64,000 bases of DNA from NCBI GenBank assembly GCA_964036045.1, contig OZ038393.1, forward strand, positions 46,244,429 through 46,308,428. Reading direction: 5' to 3'. Shown piece after piece: positions 10,746-20,440 of the stretch. How positions within the stretch are numbered: the stretch's first letter is position 1; each line of letters opens with the position of its first letter. The DNA comes from Eutreptiella sp. 'Long Island Sound 2002'. Lineage: Eukaryota > Euglenozoa > Euglenophyceae > Eutreptiales > Eutreptiaceae. Made by a program: the position numbers and the translations under genes. The notes under the pieces were generated by a model. The model saw only the letters and a list, made by a program, of their open reading frames with translations, was not told the origin of the DNA and did no database searches.

Positions 10746-12720
10746 GACGTGTCCGGTCTCCCGTACCGTCCGTCTTTCGACGGGGGACTCGGCCGGTGCA
10801 CCGGGGCTGTTTTGTGTGGACGCCGACACCGCCCCTTTCGGGTCGGAGGATGCCACGCCCGGGTCCCGCGCGTGTGTGCGTGTGCGTGCCCTGCTTGGCC
10901 TGGTCGGGAAAGCTGGCCTCCCGGGCACATCCAGGTACGCTCCACCTTTCATTTGGCCGGTCTTGGTGCGCTGTATGCTTGTGGGGCCCCTTCCAGGCTG
11001 GGGTTGCCCCGTTTGTGGTTATTGTTGAGTTTTTCTTTTCCCTTTCCCTCCCTCGTTGCGCCCCCTTTGTCTCCTGCTTCACGTGTTTTCCGGCCCGGGA
11101 TGCCTTGGGCCTTGGCGTCTTTTTGCCCCCCCCCACTTTTTTTTTCTGCACCCCCGTTGCGTCTGGCGTTTCGTGTTTTCCGGCCGAGGCTGCCTTCGGC
11201 CTCTGCGCCTTGTCGTCCCCCGACCCGCCCCCCCCCCTTTTTTTTCCCTCTGTTTGTTGATTTTTCCTTCTTTTTGTTTCCCTTCTTCTTTTGCCGGTTG
11301 TCCGGTGCGGGGCGGTTTTGTGTGTCTTTGGCCGCCGGGTGTGCCCCTATGTGCCTCGGTGGTGCTGTCCCTGTCGTTGCTCTTTTTGTGCTGGCTGGTG
11401 TTGTGTGGTGATGCCTGTTGGGCCTGGCTGTCCTCTGCTGTCTCCTGGTGGGTCTTGGTGTCATGTTTCGGTGGTGCTGTCCTTGTCTGGCCGCGTGGCT
11501 CGCCGCCCTGTGGTGTTCCGCTGCCCTGTGTTGTGTCCTGCTGCGCTGTGCCGTCGCGTGGTGGTGTGCTGTCGCGCTGTGCCGTTTGTTTGCGTTATTG
11601 CCTGTGCCTGTTGTTTGTTTCTTGCCGCTGCGCGTCAGCTGTGTGTGTTCTGGAGTGTCGTGCTGTGTGTTCCCTGTCCTGTCCCCCCTGTGCGGTGCTG
11701 TGCTGCGCTGTGCTGGTGCCCTTTCGTTGTGCTGTGCCTGTCGTCTGTGCTGTTTCTGGCGGCTGGTGTTGTTGGTTCCTGGTGTCGCTGCCTTTTGTTG
11801 GGGGTCTGCTGTTGGCTCTGGTTGCCCGGCTTTGTCGTTTGGTGGTCTGTGTCGGCTTTGGTGCCCGCGTCTGCTCTGGCCGTCCCTCAGCGTCTTCTCT
11901 GTCGTGTCCTGCTCCCCTGTGTTGTGTTCTGCGGCGCTGTGCTGCCGTGTGGTGCTGTGCTGTGGTGCCCTGCCTTCTTTGTTTGTTTTTCTCCTTGCTG
12001 GTCGCGCTGGTTTCCTGTTGTTCCTTGTTTGTTCTTGGCTCCGGGCAGGTGCCGGGTTGTTTCTGTTTCTGTGCTCTGCCTGTGCGGTGCTGTGCTGGTG
12101 TGGCTGCGTCGTTGCTCTCTGTGCGGTGCTCTCTTGCCCTTGCGGGGCTGGCTGGTGTTTTGTGTTGTTGCCTGTTGTGTTTGCGTGTTTGCAGTTGGGC
12201 CTGGCTGTCCTCTGTTGTCTCCTTGTGGGTCCTGGTGGCTCCTGGTGTCGTGTTTCGGTGGCATGCTGTGGCGTGTCTCTGGGTGCTGTGCTGCGCCGTG
12301 TTGCTGCGCGTTGTGCTGCCTGGCGTTGCGTTGTCCTGCGCTGTCTTGTTTTGTTTTGCTCTGTTTGGTGCTGCCGCGCACTGTGTTGTGTCCTGGGGCG
12401 CTGTCCGTCGTCTTGGGGTCCTGTGCCTTTTGGCGCCGTGTTTTGTCTTGTCCCTCGCGCTGTGTGTGTTTTGCTGTGGTGTGTCGCTGCGTGGTGTTGT
12501 TCGTCGTTGTGCTTTGTGCCGTGTGCGCCCTGGGGTGTCGTGTTGTGCGTTTCCTGTCGTCTTTGCCCTGTGCGGTGTTGCTGTGTGGCCCACTGTCCCT
12601 CGGTGCCCTGCTCCCCTGTGCTGTGCCCCGTGGTGCTGTGCTGCCGCGTGGTGCCGTGCTGTCATGTCCTGCCACCTTGTTGGGTTTGTTTCTTGCGTGG
12701 GTGTGGTTGTACCTACTCAA
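10746..12720 (+). repeat. G/T-skewed low-complexity tract
   Basis: The + strand is made almost wholly of T, G and C with few A residues, with degenerate GTGCTGTGCTG and pyrimidine runs (11030-11290). Frames of 300-600 codons are open on both strands because TAA, TAG and TGA are rare by composition. The hypothetical proteins are Cys/Val/Leu-rich repeats without domain structure. A similar tract lies at 23271-25600. Confidence 0.75.
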
Positions 12721-13318
12721 AAAGCCGCTGCAAAATTTCGTAAAATATTTTTTCTTCTTTTTTTGCCCTTTGAAAACAAAATAAAATTATACACGACCCA
12801 ACACACTCGCGTGCAGCAAGACCATGTACGCTGCTGTGGCTTACGTGCTAACCGTCGTTCTTGATGTTATTGGCCTTGTACTTGTGCTTGGCGTCGTGGA
12901 GCGTGTTGGTGTCCATTGCTAAGCGTTGACCACATTTCCCCAGGGCCGCCGCCTGAACTGCAGGGCGAGGGGAGTGATGGGCACGAGGGTGGGGAGGGGG
13001 GTGCATGGAGAAGAAGAAGAAAAAGGCGGCAGGGCACGACGCGAGGCGTCGTGGCCAGTTATGAAAATTTTTCCGGTTTTACACGCTGCTCGCGACACGT
13101 TTTTCCTTGCGCCTATAGCGGGTTCGACAACGGAAGGGACGGCGTTAGGGTCCTACGAGCGTTACTGTGCTTACGGCGTTACTTTTCACCTATTTTACGT
13201 CGAAAAAGCTTTTTTTCACATTTTCACTCGTTTCGCAGCGCGCTCTTCGGCCTAAGCGTTTTTTCTGCTATTCAGCTATTTTTTCAGCTATTTGGAAAGA
13301 TTTTTCGTCTTGTTTTAC
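12721..13318. other. Transition region with no recognised gene
   Basis: Composition changes abruptly from G/T-rich to mixed, with T runs at 12740-12780 and 13200-13330. No domain, tRNA-like or repeat match was seen. It adjoins the truncated end of the gag-protease fragment. Confidence 0.45.
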
Positions 13319-13666
13319 TTATCTTTTTATTTCATTCTGGCACAGAAGGCCAGCGCTCGTGACACAACCCAGCTCAGAGCTTACCTGGGGGTTTCTTCGT
13401 AGGAAGTCGGTACCAATGACGATGTCAAAGGTGTCGGTGTCCAGCACTCTGCATTGTCGGGTCACAGTTTTGTCGCCCAGGCATATAGTCACATCGACCC
13501 CTTCCAAAGAATTGATGGTACGCCCATCCCCTACTCTTATGGCCACTGTCTTAGTTTTCTTGAAGGCTTTTAGCTGGCGCCGGGCCACTATGGAAAGTGT
13601 TGCACCGGTGTCAAGCACTGCTCGAAAAACTTGATCCCAGATTTTCATGAGGATCCAGAAACCCAA
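13319..13666 (-). pseudogene. Retropepsin-like aspartic protease fragment (115 aa)
   Basis: The active-site motif LDTGATLSIV is encoded at about 13590-13625, followed by IRVGDG and FDIVIGTDFLRR, the conserved second half of the fold. The match in order and spacing to 1700-1960 is good. The frame stops at 13319 just past the domain, where the pol gene would continue in an intact element. It would have processed the Gag polyprotein. Confidence 0.85.
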
Positions 13667-13969
13667 GTCCTCCTCTTCGGAGCCGCCCCCCTACTGCTCA
13701 TCAGGGAACTTGACATCCACCCCTGCAGCCATGAGGTACTTGGCCATCCAGGCCAGTCGCCTCCTCTTGGAGTTATTCCCCTCAGGGGTAGCGTTATCCC
13801 CCTGTGGGCGCTTCTTGGGGTCACGTGCGGCAGGAGGGGGAGTAGCAGCGGGTGCTGATGAGCGCCTCTGGTGGTTAGGGGGTCCACCTTTGCCACCCCC
13901 CTTGCCACCTCCTTTACCACTTTTATCCCCATTCTGGGGGTTTCTGGTGGGTGTTTGGATCGTCTGGCG

Positions 13970-14747
13970 TTAGGCCTTCTGTCGCTTGAGTTTATCACTC
14001 TCGCGTTTCTTTATGTGACATTCGTCTTCGTAGTGGCGACGTTTGCCATGATGGCCACAGGTGATGGTACACCTGAAATGATCCTGATGGGTCACAGGTT
14101 TCCCATCCTTGGTATGCTGCTGTCGTTTCATCTGCAGCATACAGCTACTGCGGTGATCGCAGTCGGGGGCATGACAAGGCCCCCCCTTGTCATTGACAGG
14201 TTTGCAGTAGAACAGAGGGGGTGTACCTGCATCAGCTCTAGCCTCATTCATGGCACGTAGGTTACCCCTCCCTTTACCATCTCCCTGGTTGGCGTTGATG
14301 GGATTTTGGGGCCCTTCTCTTCGCCATGTTGGGGGGTAGGGGTACCACTCGACCCAAGTGTTTCTTGAGGAATTTCTCCATGTGGGAGTCATTCTCCCTC
14401 TCAAGAGCTAGCTCAATCAGCAGGTCCACCAGTTCGTCGTACGAGTGGGTCCGGCTTTTCCTCTCAGAGGTAGCGCGGCAGTCATCCCACGTACGTTCGG
14501 GAATCTTACTCATGAGCCACAGGTGAAGCTCTGTGGCTCTGTAGGAGCCCACGTTCATCCGTTCAAACAGATACTCCCGGTCGCACACGTATTCAGAGAC
14601 TCGCGCAGCGGAAGGAAACTCAGGGAGCATAGGTACCTCCTCTATCTGTGTGCGCACACTGAGGTCAGTCTCATTGACTGGGGAGGCTTTCTCCAGTCCT
14701 TGGAGTACCTCTGCCCAGGTGGAACAGGTTTTCAGAATCTGTTTCAC
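13970..14747 (-). pseudogene. Gag capsid end and zinc knuckle of the truncated element
   Basis: Two overlapping minus-strand frames (14747-14274 and 14404-13970) together cover this region, so at least one frameshift is present. The upstream part carries PERTWDDCRATSERKSRTHS and LLIELALERE, parallel to the same region of the Gag at 41-1645. The downstream part carries CGHHGKRRHYEDEC, a knuckle in which the second Cys has become His. That would weaken zinc binding and is probably decay. Confidence 0.8.
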
Positions 14748-14897
14748 CTGTTTTCGGAAACATTTTCTTTTTGCAAGAGCGTTTCAGCAGTGATCATTTG
14801 GTGGCCACATCAACATGGGGTTCGCCAGTCAGCAAAAGAAACTCAGCAAATTCTTCTGCCCAATTGGGCGGATTTTTCGGGTCGAACTCCGGCAGTA

Positions 14898-15953
14898 CTA
14901 GCTGGATGTTTGCCTGGGCAATAGGTCTGCCCATCTTCCTACCCCCCGGGTTAGGCCAGAAGGGGAAGCAGATACGCCGGCAAGAGGTGCCAGGCCTGAC
15001 AGCCCTCTTTTCGCAGTCTCCGTCACCGGCACGTCCTGTAGTTCAGCAATTGGGACTGTCCTGGCACAAGGATGAAAAGGGCTGGGGCAAGTGACCTTGG
15101 GTAGCAACCTGGACACCCTTGATCTTTTGAGATCATCAGCCAACGTGCTCAATCCGGGTGAAGTTGAGAGTAGCACTGGCTTGGGTAAGGGTTCAGTGAT
15201 ACCCAATTTAGCCTTGACAGCCTCTGACAGAGCTGTCACATCCGGGTCTTCTGATCCGGATAGAAGTATGGCCAGAAGTTCGGCCGTACGATCCAGAGCC
15301 CCATGGGTGGGCTCTGGGCGGCGAGAATCCAGACTCCTTTCAGGAGCCATTGAAGTTATCGGCAGGTCTGGATACCATGCTCTCGGGTGCTCGTGTACTC
15401 TTGGTCATCTCGGTAGTGATACTGTGTCCGCCATGTCTGTAGATGGCCCAGAATAAAGGAAGGAGCCCATCTCAGTTTGGGGCGGCGACCCGAGGGCATC
15501 AAGAGGTATTTCTCCATCTTCCCCTACGGTGGACTTGTGGTACTCTTCGTGGAGCATGAACTCTTTCATCCTCCTTCGTAGGCCCTCTTGTTCTTCAGGA
15601 CCAACTCCAAGTGCGGTAGAAGACGAGGCCGGACAGGCCGACCGGGCGATGGAGGATTCCACACGCCTGCGGAGCCTTTGCAGCCTGTCTTCACCATGGG
15701 CCGCTAAGTTTTCCATGGTGAATGGCGTTGTTATGGGCGGATTTAGTTCCGCCCTTCTGTGCTCTGGATCTTCCTGAGACCCAGATGCTGCTCTGAGTGG
15801 CGGTTTACTCTTTGGGTGGGCTACACTGTCAAGTTGTACTTGTACACTTCTGATCGGCCAGGTTCGGAAAGACAGTTGGATGGACATGTTCAATGTGCTT
15901 TTCAGTGTGCTTTTCTTGTGCTTCTGCTCAGAGTCGGTTTCAAAGGTTCTCAA
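14898..15953 (-). pseudogene. Probable N-terminal Gag region of the truncated element
   Basis: Two minus-strand frames, 15953-15405 and 15350-14898, encode charged, partly helical sequence without a named domain. They lie directly upstream of and on the same strand as the recognisable Gag, with about 50 and 150 bases between pieces, so I infer they are its N-terminal part. The first contains a Arg/Glu-rich stretch (DRLQRLRRRVESS) that may form a coil. Confidence 0.55.
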
Positions 15954-16004
15954 AGTTTGCCTCTGCTACCGGAAAGATGTCCTTGATTAGTGCCCTATAG
16001 ACCG

Positions 16005-16470
16005 GGTCCACACACACAAACCACCGCAGCGCACGCAGCCGAAGACCGACGCCGGAGAGACCCGCCAGGGACAACCCCATCGCGGGGCCCTGAACGGGTA
16101 CGATGCGGAGCGAGCCGGGCGCCCCCGCCTTGGCGGGGGCCAGCGGCAGGCACAATGAGCCTGGCTCTTGGCTGGCCACCGCGTGCCCCGCGCAGCCACC
16201 GAGTTGCGCCCCCGGGGTGGCGAAAGGCACCACGGCGTCGGGAAAGCCCACCGGAGCACCGAGAGCGACCGGACGGGACGAGGCGCAGCGCACCAGCGCG
16301 GGGCCACCAGGCACGCCGGAGAGGCACGACGCCGGCCACAACCACGGCACACGGACAGGTGCCAAGCAACAACGGCCACCGGGTGCTGGAAACCCGGGCA
16401 GCGAGCACAACACGCAACGAACCAGGGCACGAGAACAGGTGCCAGGCAACACCAAACCCGGGCACCACGA
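16005..16470 (-). repeat. 455-bp module, right copy of an inverted repeat pair
   Basis: Reverse complement of 10291-10745. It abuts the 62/65-bp minisatellite on its right. Small indels and point differences are scattered throughout. Together the two copies bracket about 5.3 kb that includes the G/T tract and the gag-protease fragment. Confidence 0.85.
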
Positions 16471-16479
16471 ACCCCAGCC

Positions 16480-18985
16480 GGGAGTGGCGGGGTACAAGCG
16501 GGCCACGCACACAGGCACACACACACCCCGACACCCCAGCCAGGAGTTGCGAGGCGCAGCCAGACCCCGGGCCCAAGCACACACACCCACACCACACAAC
16601 CCAGCCAGGAGTGGCGGGGAACAAGCGGAGCACGCACACAAACACACACAAAACCCAACACCCCAGCCAGGAGAGGCGGGGCGCAGCCAAAACCCGAGCC
16701 CGAGCACACACACCCACGTCGCACAGCCCAGCCAGGAGTGGCGGGGTACAAGTGGAGCACGCACACAAACACGCACACCCCAACACCCCAGCAAGGAGTG
16801 GTGGGGCGCAGCCGAAACCCGAGCCCAAGCACGCACACCCCAGCCAGGAGTGGCGGGGTTCAAGCGGAGCACGCACACAAAAACGCACACCCCAGTACCC
16901 CAGCCAGGAGTGGCGGGGCGCAGCGAAAGCCCGAGCCCAAGGACGCACACCCCAGTCAGGAGTGGCGGGGTACAAGCGGAGCGCGCACATGAACACGCAC
17001 ACCCCAACACCAGAGCCAAGGGAGGCAGGGCCCAGCCAAAACCCGAGCCCAAGCACACAGGCCCACGCCGCACACCCCAGCCAGGAGTGGCGGGGTACAA
17101 GCAGAGGGCGCACACAAGCACACACAGAACCCGAAAACCCCAGCCAGGAGTGGCGGGGCACAGCCGAAATCCGAGCCCCAGCACACAAATGCACACCACA
17201 CAACCCAGCCAGGAGTGGTGGGGTACAAGCGGAGCGCACACACAAGCACACACACACCCCAACACCTCAACCAGGAGTGGCGGGGCGCAGCCGAAACCCA
17301 AGCCCAAGCACACACACCCACACCGCACTCCCCGGCCAGGAGTGGCGGGGTACAAGCGGAGCGCACACACAAGCACACACACACCCCAACACCCCTGCCA
17401 GGAGTGGCGGGGCGCAGCCGAAACCCGAGTCCAAGCACACACACCCACACCGCACACCCCAGCCAGGAGTGGCGGGGTACAAGCGGAGCGCACACACAAG
17501 CACACACACACCCCAACACCCCTGCCAGGAGTGGCGGGGCGCAGCTGAAACCCGAGCCCAAGCACACACGCCCAGACCGCACACCCCAGCCAGGAGTGGC
17601 GGGGTACAAGCGGAGAGCGCACACAAACACGCACACCCCAACACCCCAGCCAGGAGTGGCGGGGCGCAGCCGAAACCCGAGTCCAAGCACACACACCCAC
17701 ACCGCACACCCCAGCCAGGAGTGGCAGGGTACAAGCGGAGGGCGCACACAAGCACACACGAAACCCCAACATCCCAGCCAGGAGTGGCGGGGCGCAGCCG
17801 AAACCCGAGCTGAAGCACACACACCCACACCGCACACCCCAGCCGGGACAGGCACACACACAGCCCAAAACCCCAGCAAGGAGTGGCGGGGCGCAGCCGA
17901 AGCCCGAGCCCAAGGACACACATCCACACCGCACACCCCAGCCAGGAGTGGCGGGGCGCAGCCGAGACGCGAGCCCAAGCACACACGCCCACACTGCACA
18001 CCCCAGCCAGGAGTGGCGGGGTAGAAGCGAAGGGCACACACAAACACGCACACCCTGACGCCCCAGCCAGCAGTGGCGGGGAGCAGCCGAAATCCCAGCC
18101 TAAGCACACACACTCACACTGCACAGCCCAGCCAGGAGTGGCGGGTTACAAGCGGAGCGCACACACAAGCACACACACTGCCCAACACCCCAGCCAGGAG
18201 TGGCGGGGCGCAGCCGAAACCCGAGTGCAAGCACACACACGCATACCGCACAGCCGGACCAGGAGTGGCGGGGCGCAGCCGAAACCCGAGCCCAAGCACA
18301 CACGCTCACACCCCACACCCCAGCCAGGAGTGGCGGGGTACAAGCGGAGGGCGCACACAAACACGCACACCCCAACATCCCAGCCAGGAGTGGCGGGGCA
18401 GAGCCGAAAACCGAGCCGTAACACACACAAGCACACCGCACACGCGAGCCAGGAGTGGCAGGGTACAAGCAGAGCCCACACACAAGCACACACACACCCC
18501 AACACCCCAGCCAGGAGTAGCGGGGCGCAGCCGAAACCCGAGGCCAAGCACACACACCCACGCCGCACACCCCAGCCAGGAGTGGCGAGCGCAACGGAAA
18601 CCCGAGCCCAAGCAGACACGCCAACACCGCACACCCGAGCTAGGAGTGGCGGGGTACAAGCGGAGGCCACACACAAACACGCACACCCCAACACCTCAGC
18701 CAGGAGTGGCGGGGCAGAGCCGAAAACCGAGCCCAAACACGCACAAGCACACCGCACACCCCAGCCAGGAGTGGCGGGGTACAAGCGGAGCGGGCACACA
18801 AGCACACACAGAACCCAACACCCCAGCCAGGAGTGGCGGGGCGCAGCCAAAACCCGAGGCCAAGCACACACACCCACACCGCACAGCCCAGCCAGGAATG
18901 ACGGGGTACGGGCGGAGCGCGCACGCAAACACACACACACCCCATCACCCAAGCCACCAGTGGCGGGGTCAGCTGAACCCCGAGC
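16480..18985 (+). repeat. 62/65-bp dimeric minisatellite, left arm of large inverted duplication
   Basis: Monomers begin AGGAGTGGCGGGG and alternate between a type continuing TACAAGCGGAGCGC (about 62 bp) and a type continuing CGCAGCCGAAACCC (about 65 bp), separated by AC-rich stretches. About 40 monomers are present. The + strand is A/C-rich with hardly any stop codons, so frames of 400-700 codons open on both strands; I do not treat these as genes. The array recurs inverted at 33371-35826. Confidence 0.9.
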
Positions 18986-19492
18986 CCCAACACAACCCAG
19001 ACCCAAACACAAGCGCCACACAACAGTAGGAAACCCAGTGTCCATAGCCCGGGCACTGAGGCAGCCTGTGCCATGCAGGTAACCCGGCCAAACAAGATCC
19101 GGAGCCCGGGGGTAAGGCTGCATCCGAGGGCCTGCGCTGCTTTGAGACTCGAGGCGGAGCTCGCGACACCCAAGCGCCTCGGAACCCCAGTAGCAAGAAC
19201 ATGCATGCATGCCTTGGGAACGGGATACGCCAGGAAGTCCGGTGAACCTCTAGGGTTCCGCCCAAAGGAGGGGACTTGCCAAGCACGGGGGCACACCCTC
19301 CCAGCGAGACAAGCACGTCACGCTGGCGGCGATCAGCCCTCCCGGTGTTGCCCGGGGCCGCTTTGTTGGGGGCCACCAGTCAGGTCTAGCGGGATGTAAG
19401 CCGCCTCCCCTCTTCACGCGTGGAACCTCTTCCTGTTCGTCACAGCGGCAACGCCAGGGGGAACCATGGGGCGCCTCTCCTCGACCGAGTGC
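18986..19492 (+). repeat. 500-bp module of the inverted duplication, left copy
   Basis: Matches the reverse complement of 32863-33370, including CCCAGTGTCCATAGCCCGGG, the ATGCATGCATG core at 19201 and the segment before the TACC microsatellite. No coding domain is seen. It always lies between the minisatellite and the microsatellite. Confidence 0.85.
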
Positions 19493-19540
19493 ACCTACCT
19501 ACCCTACCTACCTACCTACCTACCTACTTACCTACCTAGT
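19493..19540 (+). repeat. TACC microsatellite
   Basis: Runs of CTAC/TACC units. The reverse complement occurs at the matching places in the right arm (32822-32862) and again at 32630-32645. A short related run is at 39820-39838. Confidence 0.9.
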
Positions 19541-20245
19541 GCGCTTGAGATTTGGATGAAATCCTGCAGGCTTTTGATGGTGAAATCCCAAAACCAAAGG
19601 AGCAAGTAGAGCAAGAACAGGATGTGGATCGAATCAATGAAAAATTTGAAATCCAGTGTAATACAGAAGGGCTGCAGATAGACAAAGCAGGTTTGAATAC
19701 AAAGATTCAATCACAAATGGATAGTATAAAAGATTTTATGTGAAAACTGGCCTGACCCTAGCCTCCAAGTTAGCATCAGGCACTTCATGTGCATTCTTTT
19801 GGATGAAATGGATCTGGTTAGGAATGTGGGGCATAGGTGTCAGGCCAGACACAGATTATCACTTGGCCAAGCAACTGAATTCAGAAACAGTTAAAACGTA
19901 GAACCACAAAAAGTGGTAGAGACGATTGAGTATAGGGGTCTTGGGGTGGGAGACCACTAGGCTTAACCTCCAAGGCCTAAAGCATGAAATGCCTATTCAA
20001 TTTCGGTATATCCTCCATGAAGGAAGATACCTCCGCTCAGTTGAGTGGTAGGGACAAACTTCATGGAGGGCTAGGGTTATAACCCTAGTTACTTTGAGAA
20101 AGTGTACTAAAAGCTTCAAAAGAGTGATAAAAGTACTTAAGTTAGTCTTAGCATCAACAAAGGGGTTTTAAGGGGGGTTTGGCCTGGATCAAGCCCTCCA
20201 AAGAAGACATGGCAGTGACGTCTTCTTACTCTGCAGGCTCCTGTC
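19541..20245 (+). repeat. Dispersed repeat, about 700 bp, copy 1
   Basis: Aligns along nearly its whole length, in the same orientation, with 61150-61860 (shared phrases GGGCTGCAGATAGACAAAGC, GGGGTGGGAGACCAC, CTCCGCTCAGTTGAGTGGTA). The first 165 bases also recur inverted at 32655-32820. It is AT-richer than its neighbours, has no open frame of note and ends near GACATGGCAGTGAC. It is likely a non-autonomous mobile element or UTR fragment; I saw no terminal repeats. Confidence 0.8.
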
Positions 20246-20440
20246 AAAAGTACCATGAAAGGAAAGGTTAAGGGGGGATGAAGGCTGATGATATCACCTA
20301 TCAAATCCCATAGTGTGGGCTTTTAATAGCCTACACAAAGGGACGATGGAGGTCAGCGCAAAAGGAGTATGTGTCCCAATAACCGGGGATCAGGCCCCAC
20401 AGGGGAGACCGGGGGCGCAGGGCATGACGGAAACCCAACA
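20246..20440. other. Short unassigned spacer
   Basis: Mixed-composition sequence between the dispersed repeat and the 520-bp array. Nothing recognised. Confidence 0.4.

Larger units (their letters stand above)
13319..15953 (-). mobile_element. Truncated second Ty3/gypsy element (gag-protease only)
   Basis: Read on the minus strand this gives Gag pieces, a zinc-knuckle region and a retropepsin, then stops; no RT, RNase H or integrase follows. Its Gag is clearly related to that at 41-1645 but divergent, so it is a separate lineage. The fragment lies between the two inverted 455-bp modules (10291-10745 and 16005-16470), with its 5' side about 50 bases from the right one. Confidence 0.85.

Noticed and set aside
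11056-12864. A 602-codon + frame
   Set aside because: Same reason as the other G/T tracts; neighbouring frames (11291-12784, 11418-12743) are equally open.
10291-16470. Inverted modules as terminal inverted repeats of a DNA transposon
   Set aside because: No target-site duplication at the outer edges, no transposase inside, and each module borders a different tandem array.
13319-16470. Right 455-bp module as the 5' LTR of the gag-protease fragment
   Set aside because: The other copy at 10291 is inverted, whereas LTRs of one element must be direct repeats.
15940-18051. A 703-codon minus-strand frame
   Set aside because: It lies over the 62/65-bp minisatellite and the inverted 455-bp module; + frames of similar length (15990-17813) cover the same DNA. 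Composition explains the openness.
16480-18985. CRISPR array because of regular repeats
   Set aside because: The intervals between repeats are themselves repeats, not unique spacers, and no cas genes exist; this is a minisatellite in eukaryotic DNA.
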